Positions 27,902 through 40,578 of a stretch of DNA of 64,000 bases are shown piece by piece (position 1 is the first letter of the stretch; every line of letters starts with the position of its first letter). This DNA comes from Streptococcus sp. WB01_FAA12 (GTDB lineage: Bacteria > Bacillota > Bacilli > Lactobacillales > Streptococcaceae): NCBI RefSeq assembly GCF_012843315.1, contig NZ_JABAEX010000001.1, positions 434,001-498,000 of the forward strand, in the 5' to 3' direction. The translations under genes and the position numbers were made by a program. Below the pieces are notes generated by a model that was given only the letters and a program-made list of their open reading frames with translations, did no database searches and had not been told where the DNA came from.

Positions 27902-30061
27902 TTACTTAGAACTTTTAGTGATTTTCCACAGTTTGAAATCATGGTGAGATACTCTCTGTTCAAGAGGGGGCAATTGCATGTAATCTCCATAGTCAGAGGT
28001 CAAAATTTCATGGTAGTGTTTTGGAATCATAAATTCCTTGCCTTCAAACGTTCCCACAATCACTTGTTCTAACCACTCACGTTTCCAAACTGGCTTATTC
28101 ATATCCTTGTAAATCAAATAGTCAACTTGCTCGTAGTCAGCAACTGCTCTAGATTTAGCAAGCTCATCAATTTGCTCAACATACTTATTCGTATTTGTGA
28201 AATAGAAAATGACAACAGAAATATAACGAATCAAAGAATTCAGTAGACTTTTCGTGTTGGTAATTCCTTTAAAAGTGTAACAACTTAATTGACGTTTCTT
28301 TATCAGTTTCGTCATTTTATTTTTAAAGTCCGCATCATCTTCATAACCATCTACAGGGAAAATATCCACATAGATTCCCATATTGGAATCAATTCGTACA
28401 TCTTCTTCTAGCAAGTAGGTATGGTTATCCTGCACTTTCATAAAAGGATAGACATAGTTGAGATTATTTTTATGAGACATGACCTCGTAACGCTCATCAG
28501 GGTTAGCGATAAGGTAATCTTGCAACTTTTCATAATCTTCTCTTAGCATGCAGATGTCCATGTCATCATCCCAAGGAATAAAACCTTTATGGCGAACCGC
28601 ACCAATTAGACTTCCATATGCTAGGAAATACTTGACACCAATTTTCTGACAAACCTCATGAATGTACTCCATGATTCCAAGTTCCATCTGTTGAATTTCA
28701 TTGACATCTGTTACTTCTTGGTACCGAACTCCTTCATCTCGTTTGCAGACTACGAGTCCATAGCCAATCGCTAGCCAGAAGATGATATTAATAAAGTTGG
28801 TTGAATACATAATCTGACTTTCAAATAATTGACCAAACAAGATACCGAAGAAAAGAATCATGATCAATTTATCGGTATTTTTCTTGGAAACAATCAAATA
28901 CGTTAAAAAGCGCTTGATGACATAAGCCAGTATAAGAAGGAAGGATACCAAGCCTAGAACTCCTGAACTGACAAATATGGTCACAAGAATGTTATGGAAA
29001 TTCCCACCGATAAGGGAGTTTTGAATCTCAAATTTACTGAAATATTCTGTGTAATAATCTGGGACATTCCGTACACCGTAACCAAAAATTGGTTTGGCAC
29101 TTCCCATCTTGATGGCATTTTTCCAGATATAGGTCCTACCACTTGGTGTTGTTTCAATTAGATGGAGTTCACCATTCTTCTTGGTAACAGACGAATCTGT
29201 CTCAGCGTAGGACTGTCCTTTATTTAAGTCAAAAACAGTCGCAGTTTCAGATGAGATATAAATTGAAGTTGCATAGCTTAATCCAATGTTGGTAGCAGTA
29301 ACCAGCGAACTAGCAACAATAAAAGTAAGAAATCGTTTAATGAGACTTCCTCTAGTAGCAAAGAAACTATAAAGCCCAATCATGAGGAGTAAAGAAAGTA
29401 AGGCTCCTCGACTTTGCATAGTAGCAAAGTATACTAATTGAATCACATTGTTCAGTTTAAGATATACAGAATATTTACTTCCTTTATGGATCAGATACAT
29501 AGCCAAAATAATGCTAATGTATGAAAATATCGCACTAGCATTAGGATTGACAATCCCCCACAGACGTCCATTCATAACACCATAGTAATAAGATTGTTCG
29601 CCAATCTTAAATAGGATAAGGACTCTACTTACCAATAAACCAAACGCAAAAATTGCTGAAGAAAAAGATACAATTTGAACCGTATAGGCAATCCAGTCAA
29701 ATAATTTTTTAAGTTGCCCCGATTGTAACATGGTAAATAATAAAACATAGGTTACCATGAAAAGGATTTCAATCACATTTCCAATCAAATGTCCAGAGCG
29801 ATTGAATACTGCCGATAGCAGATGACTCCCAGATAACAAGCCAAATAAGACCAAAAACTTTCGATCTACTGTAATCTGTTTCCACTTAAACAACAATGTG
29901 TAGCAAATATAAAGTACAACAATCGCTGACAATCCCTTATAGATTGGATTTGCTACCTTATAAACCAGTGAACTCATACTTAAAATCGAAATAAAAACAA
30001 ATAGATATGCAATCCATAGTTTTGATTTTTCAAAGTATTCATCCATTTTTGAAAAATTCAT
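27902..30061 (-). CDS. Wzy/O-antigen-ligase-like polymerase fused to a LicD domain
   Basis: A 719-residue two-part protein. Residues 1 to about 440 hold 10-12 membrane segments with the O-antigen ligase/polymerase signature (GRTYIWKNAIKMG, PIFGYGVRNVP, GNFHNILV). Residues about 449-719 are a complete LicD domain (AYGSLIGAVRHKGFIPWDDD, ending in YGDYMQLPPLEQRV). It would polymerise membrane-bound repeat units while carrying its own substituent transferase on the cytosolic side. There is no frameshift: the junction lies inside one continuous frame. ATG 30061 is preferred to an upstream TTG because AGGAG is six bases away. Confidence 0.85.
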   Translation of the reverse strand: MNFSKMDEYFEKSKLWIAYLFVFISILSMSSLVYKVANPIYKGLSAIVVLYICYTLLFKWKQITVDRKFLVLFGLLSGSHLLSAVFNRSGHLIGNVIEILFMVTYVLLFTMLQSGQLKKLFDWIAYTVQIVSFSSAIFAFGLLVSRVLILFKIGEQSYYYGVMNGRLWGIVNPNASAIFSYISIILAMYLIHKGSKYSVYLKLNNVIQLVYFATMQSRGALLSLLLMIGLYSFFATRGSLIKRFLTFIVASSLVTATNIGLSYATSIYISSETATVFDLNKGQSYAETDSSVTKKNGELHLIETTPSGRTYIWKNAIKMGSAKPIFGYGVRNVPDYYTEYFSKFEIQNSLIGGNFHNILVTIFVSSGVLGLVSFLLILAYVIKRFLTYLIVSKKNTDKLIMILFFGILFGQLFESQIMYSTNFINIIFWLAIGYGLVVCKRDEGVRYQEVTDVNEIQQMELGIMEYIHEVCQKIGVKYFLAYGSLIGAVRHKGFIPWDDDMDICMLREDYEKLQDYLIANPDERYEVMSHKNNLNYVYPFMKVQDNHTYLLEEDVRIDSNMGIYVDIFPVDGYEDDADFKNKMTKLIKKRQLSCYTFKGITNTKSLLNSLIRYISVVIFYFTNTNKYVEQIDELAKSRAVADYEQVDYLIYKDMNKPVWKREWLEQVIVGTFEGKEFMIPKHYHEILTSDYGDYMQLPPLEQRVSHHDFKLWKITKSSK

Positions 30062-30082
30062 TTTCAACTCCTTCTCATGATA

Positions 30083-31054
30083 TTAGTTTTTTAATCCAAC
30101 AATTTTCTTATATAGCCATGGAGAAATGACAAGTGAAAGGATCGCTACCTTGCGAAATGTAGTAAAATAAGCATCCTTCCATATTTCGTGTCGATGCTGA
30201 ACAATCCAAGTTCGTAGTTCGGCTTTCTCCTTTTGATACTCTTCAGATGAAGTAAAGATAATTTTATCGTAAACTGTGATGTACGACCAACATTCTCTAT
30301 TTTTTAATTCAGGTTTTAAATCAGGAAAGGCTTGTAAAACTTGAGCAATTATGTGCTGATAAACTTTTATCGTGTCAAATACATGCTGATTAACAGATGT
30401 TGTTGCACTTCCCTCACGATGATCATAATAATAAACAGGTTTGTCAATAAATACGCTACTACATCTTGTTTTTAGTAGCAATTCAGTTAGAAATAAGGCA
30501 TCTTCAGCTAGATGATAATTTGTATTAAACTTTTCATCCGCAAGCAGGTCTCTCTTAAACAGTTTTGCAACTGGAAAAAATGACGTTCTGGTAGTCATCA
30601 ATAGTTCCTTCATGGTTTCTTCTGTTGACCAGAGTTCTGTTTTTCCAGAATGTGGAGGTAGGTCTGTTACAATGCCGTTTTTGATATGGTGCAGAGGAGC
30701 GATTGTAAATCCTACGGATTCCTTATCATCAACTGCACCAATCAAGATTTCCAGATAATCTTTAGTAACGAAATCATCGCTATCAATAAAGGTAACCCAA
30801 GAACCCGTCGCTAGCTGAACTCCCATATTTCTAGCATTTGAAACACCAGCATTTTCTATATGATAAACCTTGATATTCTCATACTGAGATGCTAAGTGAT
30901 CACAGATCTGTCCGCTGGAATCGGTAGAGCCATCATTGATTAGAATTAGTTCAAAATTGGTATAAGTTTGATGAAGAATTGACTCCACACATCGTTCCAG
31001 ATAGGCTTCTACATTGTAGACTGGAACGATAACGCTAATTTTTTCTCCCATCAT
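30083..31054 (-). CDS. Family 2 glycosyltransferase
   Basis: A 323-residue cytosolic or membrane-associated glycosyltransferase with a GT-A fold. The N-terminal nucleotide-sugar motif (SVIVPVYNVEAYLERC), the ELILINDGSTD motif and the DXD-type FIDSDD are all present; the C-terminus is hydrophobic. It overlaps the upstream LicD gene by four bases (ATGA), so the two are coupled. It probably adds a sugar to the teichoic acid or polysaccharide repeat; the sugar is unknown. Confidence 0.88.
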   Translation of the reverse strand: MMGEKISVIVPVYNVEAYLERCVESILHQTYTNFELILINDGSTDSSGQICDHLASQYENIKVYHIENAGVSNARNMGVQLATGSWVTFIDSDDFVTKDYLEILIGAVDDKESVGFTIAPLHHIKNGIVTDLPPHSGKTELWSTEETMKELLMTTRTSFFPVAKLFKRDLLADEKFNTNYHLAEDALFLTELLLKTRCSSVFIDKPVYYYDHREGSATTSVNQHVFDTIKVYQHIIAQVLQAFPDLKPELKNRECWSYITVYDKIIFTSSEEYQKEKAELRTWIVQHRHEIWKDAYFTTFRKVAILSLVISPWLYKKIVGLKN

Positions 31055-31887
31055 GCCCCATATTCTCCCTTATACTCTGTGTAACTCTTGTCCATGTCTG
31101 CTATTATCGCATCATGATGCGGTACTTGCTTGTCCGCTGGTGGCGGTGTCATATAATCGCCAAAAGCAGTTCTGAGATAAGCATCATAGCCGACTGGGAT
31201 GGGCATCTCAGTTCCTTCAAATGGCAAGAAGAGATTATCTTCAAAGGATGCGATTGGGTATTTGTTTCTCATGTAGCCAGGACCTGAGCATAATTCCGTG
31301 ATTCCATCGCTCTCAGCTAGATTGTATTTGGTCATTTCTTTCTCAGCTTTTTTCCAAATGCGATAGCGTAGAGATTTGGGAGTCAAACCGAGTAAGATAC
31401 GACTTCCCCATTTCATGACTGCACCATGCTTTTCTGGGATAGTTTGGGCGCAAAAAAGGGAATAAATCAAGGCCCAGCGAACCTGTTTCTTACGCTCAGC
31501 TGGATTTTTAGGATAATAATCCAAAGGCAAAACGTCCAAAGCCAAACCATGTGGCAAATCCAAATCCTTCTGATAAGGCTTGATACAGGTCGTTTCTTTA
31601 TCACGAATGGTAATAAAGAGGTTTCGATCGACAAACTCCTTGTGACTTTTTGATAAGAAATAGCGCTCATTTGCATAACGAGGCCACAGTTGTGCTAATT
31701 TTTCATAGTCCTTGCGAGGCATAAAAAAATCTAAGTCATCATCCCAAGGAATGAAACCCTTATTACGAAGGGCGCCAATAGCACCCCCTCCACAGAGATA
31801 GCACAACAAATCATGTTCTTTACAAAATGCGACGAAATATTCAGCCATTTCCAGACTACGAGCCTGAATCGCTTTCAAATCACTCAT
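31051..31887 (-). CDS. LicD family phosphotransferase (first gene of operon)
   Basis: A 278-residue LicD-domain protein with the block CGGGAIGALRNKGFIPWDDD near residues 32-51; this varies from the other two copies (GGG-IGALRN instead of FGTLLGAVRH) and so may use a different acceptor. It opens the operon LicD, GT2, polymerase-LicD, LicD, esterase, all on the minus strand with short gaps. An extended -10 promoter lies 40 bases upstream, and the psr terminator stands before it. Confidence 0.87.
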   Translation of the reverse strand: MSDLKAIQARSLEMAEYFVAFCKEHDLLCYLCGGGAIGALRNKGFIPWDDDLDFFMPRKDYEKLAQLWPRYANERYFLSKSHKEFVDRNLFITIRDKETTCIKPYQKDLDLPHGLALDVLPLDYYPKNPAERKKQVRWALIYSLFCAQTIPEKHGAVMKWGSRILLGLTPKSLRYRIWKKAEKEMTKYNLAESDGITELCSGPGYMRNKYPIASFEDNLFLPFEGTEMPIPVGYDAYLRTAFGDYMTPPPADKQVPHHDAIIADMDKSYTEYKGEYGA

Positions 31888-31926
31888 GTCTCTCCTCTTC
31901 TGTCCAATAACGAGTTATATCGTTTT

Positions 31927-31932
31927 ATTATA
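31927..31932 (-). promoter_or_regulatory. -10 element of the LicD operon
   Basis: TATAAT preceded by TGG on the minus strand; about 40 bases before the LicD start. No good -35 is present. Confidence 0.65.
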
Positions 31933-31965
31933 CCATAAAAAAGCCTTAAAAATCCATCAGATACC

Positions 31966-32020
31966 GTAAAAAATCAAAGCCCAATCCACTCTTTTCACCA
32001 GTGAATGAAGCTTTGATTTT
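31966..32020 (-). terminator. psr terminator
   Basis: AAAATCAAAGC and GCTTTGATTTT arms (32020-32010 and 31980-31970) enclose a loop with a second small hairpin, followed by a T run on the minus strand. It lies 15 bases after the psr stop. Confidence 0.8.
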
Positions 32021-32034
32021 CATTTATCTACCTC

Positions 32035-33315
32035 TTATCTCATTCCCATCTGGGCGAGTTTAGTCCGATATTTGTTTTGGTCGACAAGTAGACCTTGTCC
32101 TCCGTAGACATCATAAGCATCTACCCAATCGCCAAGTTCTGGCACTGTCAATCTTTCAATACCATTCTGTGCACCTTCGATAACTGACAAACCATTGGTC
32201 AGCAGGAAGGTATAAGGTAGATTGGTTGAGGTCATTCCAAAGACCTTTCCAAGTGCCTCTGATCCTGTAAAGAGTTTGGTTGGATCTTTGATTTGCTCAA
32301 GAACAGCTGACATGACTTGCTGCTGACGTTTGGTACGACCATAGTCTCCTTCATCATCATCACGGAAACGAGCGTAGTTGAGCAAGGTCGAGCCATTCAT
32401 CTGCTGTTTCCCAACTTTAATAGTTTGAGTTGGTGATTCGGTTTCTGTTGCATGTAGGTCATCTCCAACTGTAGCTTCTGTTAGAGGCTGGCCATTTAAC
32501 GTTGAAAACTTAGCGTCTATAGTCACTCCATCAGGAAATAGTGTATCAATGGCAGTTGCGAAGGCCTGAAAATCCACTAGAGCATAGTACTTAATGTCCA
32601 AATCAAAGTTATCTTTTAAAACCTTGCGGACCATTTCAGCCCCTCTTTGCCCTTCCTGTTCCCCAAGTTCATAGGCCACGTTGAGTTTATTATCCGTTTG
32701 TTTCTTGCCATTCACAATCTGGCTGTATCCATCAATATAGACTAGGTTGTCACGCATGAAGCTGACTAGCTTGATTTTCTTATCCGAACCACTAACATTC
32801 AACACCATAATCGTGTCTGTGCGAGTTTCTGCACTATTTTGACCAATCCGACCATCTGTTCCCATGATTAGGATATTCACCCCGTCTTTAGTATCTTGAC
32901 CATTAAACACCTGTACTTGTGCCGCTTTTGCATCAGCTGGCTTATTGCTAGTAGTTGCCGACTGGAAACCTCGAAGGAACATAATAATCATGCCCGCAGC
33001 CACACAGGTTACCAACAGTAAAAGCCAAATTAGAACTCGTTTAAAAAATCTTCTTGGTTTCTTTTTTTTCACTTTTGGAAGAGAGGAAAATTTCTGATAT
33101 CTATTCGAGCGACTTTGATTGGAATACTGTGGAATCCCAATGTCCTTCCCTAGATTTTTTTCCCTTTCAACTTCATTAGAGGGAAATCCACCGTCCACTT
33201 TTCTTTTTAAATAGTCAAATTCTCTCTTTTCTCTGTCATTTAGGTAATGAATATTCTTAAAAAGGTAGTCATAGCGTAACTGCTCATGATGACTTAAAGG
33301 GCTTTCTTTGCTCAT
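32035..33315 (-). CDS. psr: LytR-CpsA-Psr family wall polymer transferase
   Basis: A 426-residue membrane-anchored enzyme. An 85-residue basic cytosolic tail is followed by one membrane segment (about residues 88-112) and an extracellular LCP domain (about 140-380) with the pyrophosphate-binding block NILIMGTDGR, DTIMVLNV and NYARFRDDDEGDYGR. LCP proteins attach teichoic acid or capsule to peptidoglycan from a polyprenyl-phosphate donor. Its place beside a teichoic acid cluster fits. It overlaps pheA by four bases and ends the aromatic operon. Confidence 0.93.
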   Translation of the reverse strand: MSKESPLSHHEQLRYDYLFKNIHYLNDREKREFDYLKRKVDGGFPSNEVEREKNLGKDIGIPQYSNQSRSNRYQKFSSLPKVKKKKPRRFFKRVLIWLLLLVTCVAAGMIIMFLRGFQSATTSNKPADAKAAQVQVFNGQDTKDGVNILIMGTDGRIGQNSAETRTDTIMVLNVSGSDKKIKLVSFMRDNLVYIDGYSQIVNGKKQTDNKLNVAYELGEQEGQRGAEMVRKVLKDNFDLDIKYYALVDFQAFATAIDTLFPDGVTIDAKFSTLNGQPLTEATVGDDLHATETESPTQTIKVGKQQMNGSTLLNYARFRDDDEGDYGRTKRQQQVMSAVLEQIKDPTKLFTGSEALGKVFGMTSTNLPYTFLLTNGLSVIEGAQNGIERLTVPELGDWVDAYDVYGGQGLLVDQNKYRTKLAQMGMR

Positions 33316-34156
33316 AGGTTCTCCTTTCCTAGATCCCTTATGGTGAAAATAGGGTAGGTTCCCAGTATCTTGTACTGGATTCCAATTGCTTCTAGTTCTT
33401 GTCTGGCAAAATGAACCAGCTCTTTATCACTATACTCTACATCGATAATGAAAAAGTATTCTCCCAAGGCTGTTTTCAAAGGGCGACTTTCAATCTTTGT
33501 TAAGTCAATCCCTCTCCAAGCAAAGGTCGAAAGTGCCTTATAAAGTGCCCCAGGAAGATTGTCTGGCAAGGTTAAGGCTAGGCTCATTTTTTCTGAATAG
33601 GCATCCAAAGGAATGAATGGTAAATCTACACCCAAAACCCAAAAACGAGTGAAATTGGCTTCCATTTCTTGGATATCTTCTGCTATCAGCTCCAAACCAT
33701 ACTCTGCAGCTGAGTTTCTAGGGGCAATAGCTGCAAAAGGTTGGTCTGGATGTTCAGCAATAAAGCGAGCTGCATAAGCTGTACTTGCCGTCACTTCAAG
33801 CTTGGCTTCTGGATAATGCTCCTCTATGAATTTCTTTCCCTGAGCCAGAGCCTGAGGATGAGAAAAAATCTTCTCAATTTTTGACTGACCTGGAACTGCC
33901 ATCAACTGCTGATGAATGGGCTGAACGATTTCTGCAACAGCCTGAATGTCCGCCTGATGAAAAAGGTAATCCAAACTTTCATGGACACTACCTTCAATGG
34001 AGTTTTCAACTGGTACCACAGAATAATCCACCAAGCCCTGTTCATAGGCCTTGATAACATCTGTGATGTTGGCAAAGGCTTGTAATTCCTCATTAGGAAA
34101 AGCAGTCTGCACAACATGGTGCGAAAAAGATCCCTTAGGACCTAGATAGGCAATTC

Positions 34157-34160
<4 letters not shown>
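33312..34160 (-). CDS. pheA: Prephenate dehydratase
   Basis: A 282-residue monofunctional enzyme converting prephenate to phenylpyruvate for phenylalanine. The N-terminal catalytic domain shows GPKGSFSH, PVENSIEGSVHESLD and the TRFWVLG segment with the catalytic Thr; the C-terminal ACT domain carries the phenylalanine-binding ESRPLK motif. There is no chorismate mutase domain. It overlaps aroK and psr by four bases each, so it is tightly embedded in the operon. Confidence 0.96.
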
Positions 34161-35999
<1,839 letters not shown>

Positions 36000-36338
36000 C
36001 TATTTCAATAATTCTGAAACGGGTTCAAAGACAATTTTTTCAATGTCTGAAAGGTAAATAGACAATTGTTGCTGTTTGGCAAAGAAATCAGACAAAAGAG
36101 CGTTCTCTTGGATTTGCTTGCTGAAAGACTGCATCTTTTCTTGGAAAGAGGCATCTGGCATTTGTCCAGTTTGCGCCATGACTTGGATTTCTTGCTGGAA
36201 AGCAAGATAGTCTGCAAAAATCTTGCTGGCTTGATCATCTGCTTGGATGGCATCTTTCGCTGCCTTGACAGCCTTGTATTCTGGTAATTCGCGTAGACCG
36301 CGACTGAGTTCATTTGCACTATCGTAAATATTTGACAT
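36000..36338 (-). CDS. YlbF/YmcA family protein (UPF0342 type)
   Basis: A 112-residue, entirely helical, soluble protein of the YlbF/YmcA (com_ylbF) family. In Bacillus, family members form a complex that acts on RNase Y and development; the streptococcal copy is uncharacterised. It is conserved between tyrA and aroA in streptococci, as I recall. It lies 10 bases after tyrA in the operon and just before the internal terminator. Confidence 0.85.
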   Translation of the reverse strand: MSNIYDSANELSRGLRELPEYKAVKAAKDAIQADDQASKIFADYLAFQQEIQVMAQTGQMPDASFQEKMQSFSKQIQENALLSDFFAKQQQLSIYLSDIEKIVFEPVSELLK

Positions 36339-36348
36339 GATCTTCTCC

Positions 36349-37452
36349 TTATTTGATGACGACTGTGTAGTCCGTATTTTCTGAAATTAAGCGCTCAGCT
36401 CGTTCTAAATCTTGAGCATTTTTAAATGAAATTTGTAGAATCCCGTGAACATCCTCACGGTTTTCTTCGTTGATGTGGATATTAACCAAAGAAGTTCCTC
36501 GTAGCAATTCCAAAATCCGCAAGATAACATCTTCTTCATCGGGAACGTCAACATAGAGGTCATAAGAACTATCCACACCACCACGTTTATGGATTTCCAT
36601 GGCCTGACGTTGCTCACGCGCTTGGTTGAAAAAGTTCCAAATCTGCTCTTCTTCCCCCTTGCTAATAGCTTCTCCAACCTCATCTAAGCGTTCCTTGAAA
36701 TCCTCAATTCGCTCTAGGATGGTCTCGCGATTGGACAAGAGAATGGAAGTCCACATACCTGGTTCACTCTCTGCAATCCGTGTCATATCTCGAAAACCAC
36801 CCGCCGCAAAGCGCCTTGTCATCTCATGTTCTTGAGCATAGACAGCTGTTTGCTCCATGAGACCTGATGCCAAGATATGGGGAAAATGACTAATCTGAGA
36901 AGTGACCCGATCATGCTCCTTGGCATCAATCTCGATAAAACGAGCATGAAGTCCTGAGAGCAAATCCTTCATTTCCTCAAGTGTGTCAGGACTTGTCAGG
37001 CTCGAAGGTGTGAAGATATAGTAGGCATTTTCAAAGAGATTAACATCCGCAGAAGCAGCCCCTGTCTTGTGGCTACCAGCCATGGGATGGGCCCCGACAA
37101 AGCGAACAGACTTGCCAGCCAAATACTGCTCTGCCGTGTCCACGATGGCTGACTTGGTTGAGCCAGCATCCGAGATAATGACGCCTTCTTTCAAGTTCAA
37201 ACCTGCCAATTCCTGAATAAAAGCAATGGTCTGTTTGATTGGCAAGGTCAGGATGATGACATCTGCTAGGGGAGCGAAACTAGCAAAATCATCCGTCGCA
37301 CGGTCAATCATCCCCCGCTCCAAGGCAATGTCTCTCGAAGCCTGACTGCGATTATAACCTAGAATTTCATAATCAGGATGATCACGCTTGATACCTAGGG
37401 CCATAGAGGCTCCAATCAATCCAAGACCTGCTATATAGACTGTTTTTGCCAT
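36349..37452 (-). CDS. tyrA: Prephenate dehydrogenase
   Basis: A 367-residue enzyme that oxidises prephenate to hydroxyphenylpyruvate for tyrosine. The Rossmann motif [12 protein letters not shown], the [12 protein letters not shown] active-site block and the catalytic-domain [12 protein letters not shown] segment are visible. A C-terminal ACT domain (from about residue 295) suggests feedback by tyrosine. It is ten bases after aroC and ten bases before the YlbF-family gene. Confidence 0.95.
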   Translation of the reverse strand: MAKTVYIAGLGLIGASMALGIKRDHPDYEILGYNRSQASRDIALERGMIDRATDDFASFAPLADVIILTLPIKQTIAFIQELAGLNLKEGVIISDAGSTKSAIVDTAEQYLAGKSVRFVGAHPMAGSHKTGAASADVNLFENAYYIFTPSSLTSPDTLEEMKDLLSGLHARFIEIDAKEHDRVTSQISHFPHILASGLMEQTAVYAQEHEMTRRFAAGGFRDMTRIAESEPGMWTSILLSNRETILERIEDFKERLDEVGEAISKGEEEQIWNFFNQAREQRQAMEIHKRGGVDSSYDLYVDVPDEEDVILRILELLRGTSLVNIHINEENREDVHGILQISFKNAQDLERAERLISENTDYTVVIK

Positions 37453-37461
37453 AGGAACTCC

Positions 37462-38628
37462 TTAATAGTTCTTTGTATAGTCTCGGTGTTTAGCTACCGC
37501 TTCTTTTAATTCCTCTAGATTGTCCGATGAGAATTTTTCAAGAATTTCTTGTGCCAGAACCGTTGCTACAACTGCTTCCATGACTACCCCAGCTGCTGGA
37601 AGAGCGGTGGGATCACTTCTCTCCACCGTTGCCTTGTAGGGTTCATGAGTCTCGATATCCACACTCATGAGTGGTTGGTAAAGTGTGGGAATGGGTTTCA
37701 TGACACCACGGACAACGATTGGCTGACCATTGGTCATGCCTCCTTCAAAACCACCTAGATTATTGGTACGACGGGTATAGCCGTCTTCTTTAGACCAGAG
37801 AATTTCATCCATAACTTGGCTGCCTTTTCGGTAACCAGCTTCAAATCCAAGACCAAATTCCACCCCTTTAAAGGCATTGATAGAGACAACTGCCTGAGCC
37901 AATCGCGCATCCAATTTTCTGTCCCATTGAACATAGGATCCAAGGCCAACTGGAACACCTCCGACGACTGTCTCCACAACTCCACCGATGGTATCACCAT
38001 CACGCTTGATTTGATCAATATAGTCCTTGATTTCCTGTTCCCGTTCTCGGTTGACAATAGAAACTTCAGACTGGGCAGCTTGTTCCTTAATCTCCGCAAC
38101 TGTCAGATTTTCAGGAACATCGATTTCCTTACCACCGAAGACAACAACGTGGTTTGCAATCTCCATATCCAGCTCAGCTAAGAGACGTTTGGCTACCGCT
38201 CCAACTGCCACCCGCATGGTTGTTTCACGAGCTGATGAACGCTCCAAGGAATTGCGCAAATCATCAAAACGATACTTGATGCCACCTACCAAGTCGGCAT
38301 GACCTGGACGTGGATGGGTGATTTTCCGCTTGTTTTTAAGGCGGTCTTCAATGTCCTCAGCAGACATGATGTCTAGCCATTTTTGGTGGTCTTTGTTGAT
38401 GACATCCATGGTAATGGGGCCCCCTGTCGTCTTCCCGTGGCGAACGCCCGATGTAAAGACAACCTGGTCGCTCTCAATCTTCATACGACCACCACGACCG
38501 TAGCCACCCTGACGGCGTTTAAGGTCCCCATTAATATCCTCAGCTGTCAAAGGAAGTCCAGCTGGAATTCCCTCGATGATAGCTGTCAGACGGGGACCGT
38601 GTGATTCTCCTGCAGTTAAATATCTCAT
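37462..38628 (-). CDS. aroC: Chorismate synthase
   Basis: A 388-residue FMN enzyme that makes chorismate from EPSP. The signature blocks [28 protein letters not shown] and [18 protein letters not shown] are all present, as is the C-terminal [11 protein letters not shown] segment. It starts nine bases after aroB with AGGAG in the gap. Length is normal. Confidence 0.97.
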   Translation of the reverse strand: MRYLTAGESHGPRLTAIIEGIPAGLPLTAEDINGDLKRRQGGYGRGGRMKIESDQVVFTSGVRHGKTTGGPITMDVINKDHQKWLDIMSAEDIEDRLKNKRKITHPRPGHADLVGGIKYRFDDLRNSLERSSARETTMRVAVGAVAKRLLAELDMEIANHVVVFGGKEIDVPENLTVAEIKEQAAQSEVSIVNREREQEIKDYIDQIKRDGDTIGGVVETVVGGVPVGLGSYVQWDRKLDARLAQAVVSINAFKGVEFGLGFEAGYRKGSQVMDEILWSKEDGYTRRTNNLGGFEGGMTNGQPIVVRGVMKPIPTLYQPLMSVDIETHEPYKATVERSDPTALPAAGVVMEAVVATVLAQEILEKFSSDNLEELKEAVAKHRDYTKNY

Positions 38629-38637
38629 ACGTTCTCC

Positions 38638-39705
38638 TTATTTTACCAAGTAGTCTTTCATCTCTTCCAGAGAAACTGGGTGAATGGCCGCTGAACCAAG
38701 CTCTGGTACCAAGACCAATTTCAAGGTATTGCCACGCGCCTTCTTATCATGAGTCAAAGCTTGATAAAGTTTATCAACATCCCAGTTTTCATAGTCAACA
38801 GGCAAACCAAATTTCTGACACATAGCTGTGATGGACTGGGTTATTCCAGCTGGCATGAGGCCTTTTTCCTCAGCAACCTTGGAAATCTGAACCATGCCCA
38901 TGGCCACAGCTTCTCCATGCATGACCTTGCCATAACCGGCAGTCGCTTCAATAGCATGGCCAATAGTGTGCCCAAAATTGAGGTAAAGGCGAACACCGTT
39001 ATCCAACTCATCCTCAACCACCATCTTGCGCTTAACCTGACAAGAATGTTCTATCAAAGTCTCCGCATGTTCCAGTATACTCTCTACAGAACCATCTAGC
39101 TCCGTTAAGAGAGCCCATAGTTCTGGATCCTCAATCAAGCCGTACTTGATAACCTCACCCATTCCTTCAATCAACTCTCTTTTTCCGAGTGTTTCAAGTA
39201 CAAGCGGATCAATCAGAACCCCATCAGGTTGGGCAAAGGTCCCCACCATATTTTTAGCAAATGGAGTGTTGACTCCTGTCTTACCACCGATAGAAGAATC
39301 AACCTGGGCTGTCAAACTAGTCGGAATCTGAACAAAGTGAATGCCCCGCATATAGGTGGAGGCTACGAAACCAGCCAAGTCCCCAACGACACCACCACCA
39401 AGAGCCACGATTCCATCGCTACGAGTCAGACCTTGCTTGACTAAAAATTCATAGACTTTCTGAACAGTGGTTAAATTCTTTCGTTCTTCGCCTTCTAAAA
39501 AGTCAAAAACAGCTACCTGAAAACCAGCATCTTCTAGGCTGAGTTTAACCTTCTCTGCATAGAGAGAAGCTACATGGTTGTCGGTTACAATAACCACTTT
39601 TTGAGGTTGCCAGAGTTCTTTCAACCATTGACCTGCTTGCGATAGACAACCCTTTTCAATCTGAATATCATAAGGATGATGCGGAATATCGATTCTGATT
39701 TTCAT
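38638..39705 (-). CDS. aroB: 3-dehydroquinate synthase
   Basis: A 355-residue NAD- and zinc-dependent enzyme, the second step of the shikimate pathway. The nucleotide-binding [17 protein letters not shown], the [19 protein letters not shown] block and the zinc-ligand region [11 protein letters not shown] are intact. The first enzyme of the pathway (DAHP synthase) is not in this window. The gene is 18 bases after aroE. Confidence 0.97.
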   Translation of the reverse strand: MKIRIDIPHHPYDIQIEKGCLSQAGQWLKELWQPQKVVIVTDNHVASLYAEKVKLSLEDAGFQVAVFDFLEGEERKNLTTVQKVYEFLVKQGLTRSDGIVALGGGVVGDLAGFVASTYMRGIHFVQIPTSLTAQVDSSIGGKTGVNTPFAKNMVGTFAQPDGVLIDPLVLETLGKRELIEGMGEVIKYGLIEDPELWALLTELDGSVESILEHAETLIEHSCQVKRKMVVEDELDNGVRLYLNFGHTIGHAIEATAGYGKVMHGEAVAMGMVQISKVAEEKGLMPAGITQSITAMCQKFGLPVDYENWDVDKLYQALTHDKKARGNTLKLVLVPELGSAAIHPVSLEEMKDYLVK

Positions 39706-39723
39706 AGTGGGGTCTCCTTTTCA

Positions 39724-40578
39724 CTATTTATATTTTTCTGTTAAGGACTGCCAAATCTCGTCTGTCGGCATTTCTTTACCTGTCCACAATTGAAAAGCTT
39801 CAGCAGCTTGATAGAGCAACATTCCCAGACCATTGACGGCTGGATTGCCCTGACTTTTAGCCCATTTCAAAAATGGCGTTTCAAAGGGTTGGTAAATGAC
39901 ATCGGCCACCAAGAGAGTTTCTGGTAAGACTATGCTTTCAGGAACTGGGGATGATTTGCCATCCATCCCTACACTGGTCGCATTGACGAGCAGATCCGAG
40001 TTGGCAATCCTTTCTTGCATTTCAGAAAGATCTTCTAAAGCATACAAGTCCACTTTAAATCCTGTTTGCTTCTGCAACTTGTTTAGATAAGGTCTTGTTT
40101 TTTCCATAGAAGCTGAACGCACAAAGACAGAAATTTGACTGACGCCGTCCAAAATAGCTTGAGCCAAGATTGATTTGGCCGCACCACCTGCACCCAAAAT
40201 GGTCATTGTTTTACCTGAAATTGTAAAAGAAGGCAAGCTCTTAAAGAATCCCTTGCCATCTGTATTATATCCAATTAACGTTCCGTCTTGATTGACAACT
40301 GTGTTGACCGCCCCAATCAAACGAGCTTCATCACTCAACTCATCCAGATAAGGAATCACTTGCTCCTTGTAAGGCATAGACAGGTTGATTCCAAACATCT
40401 GGTAACGCCGAATATTGGCGACTGTTTCTGCCAAGTCACCCGCTTCAATTTCCCAAGCCACATAGACACCATTTGTCGCTGTCGCCTCAAAGGCACTATT
40501 GTGGATGAAAGGGGAGATAGAGTGTTTGATGGGATTTGCAACGACAGCCGCCATGCGTGTAGAGCCATCAAGCTTCAT
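39724..40578 (-). CDS. aroE: Shikimate dehydrogenase
   Basis: A 284-residue NADPH enzyme reducing dehydroshikimate. The N-terminal substrate domain shows [10 protein letters not shown] and NLSMPYKE with the catalytic Lys; the Rossmann loop is GAGGAAKSI, and the C-terminal [14 protein letters not shown] is typical. It overlaps aroD by 11 bases. Length matches the AroE family rather than quinate dehydrogenases. Confidence 0.96.
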   Translation of the reverse strand: MKLDGSTRMAAVVANPIKHSISPFIHNSAFEATATNGVYVAWEIEAGDLAETVANIRRYQMFGINLSMPYKEQVIPYLDELSDEARLIGAVNTVVNQDGTLIGYNTDGKGFFKSLPSFTISGKTMTILGAGGAAKSILAQAILDGVSQISVFVRSASMEKTRPYLNKLQKQTGFKVDLYALEDLSEMQERIANSDLLVNATSVGMDGKSSPVPESIVLPETLLVADVIYQPFETPFLKWAKSQGNPAVNGLGMLLYQAAEAFQLWTGKEMPTDEIWQSLTEKYK

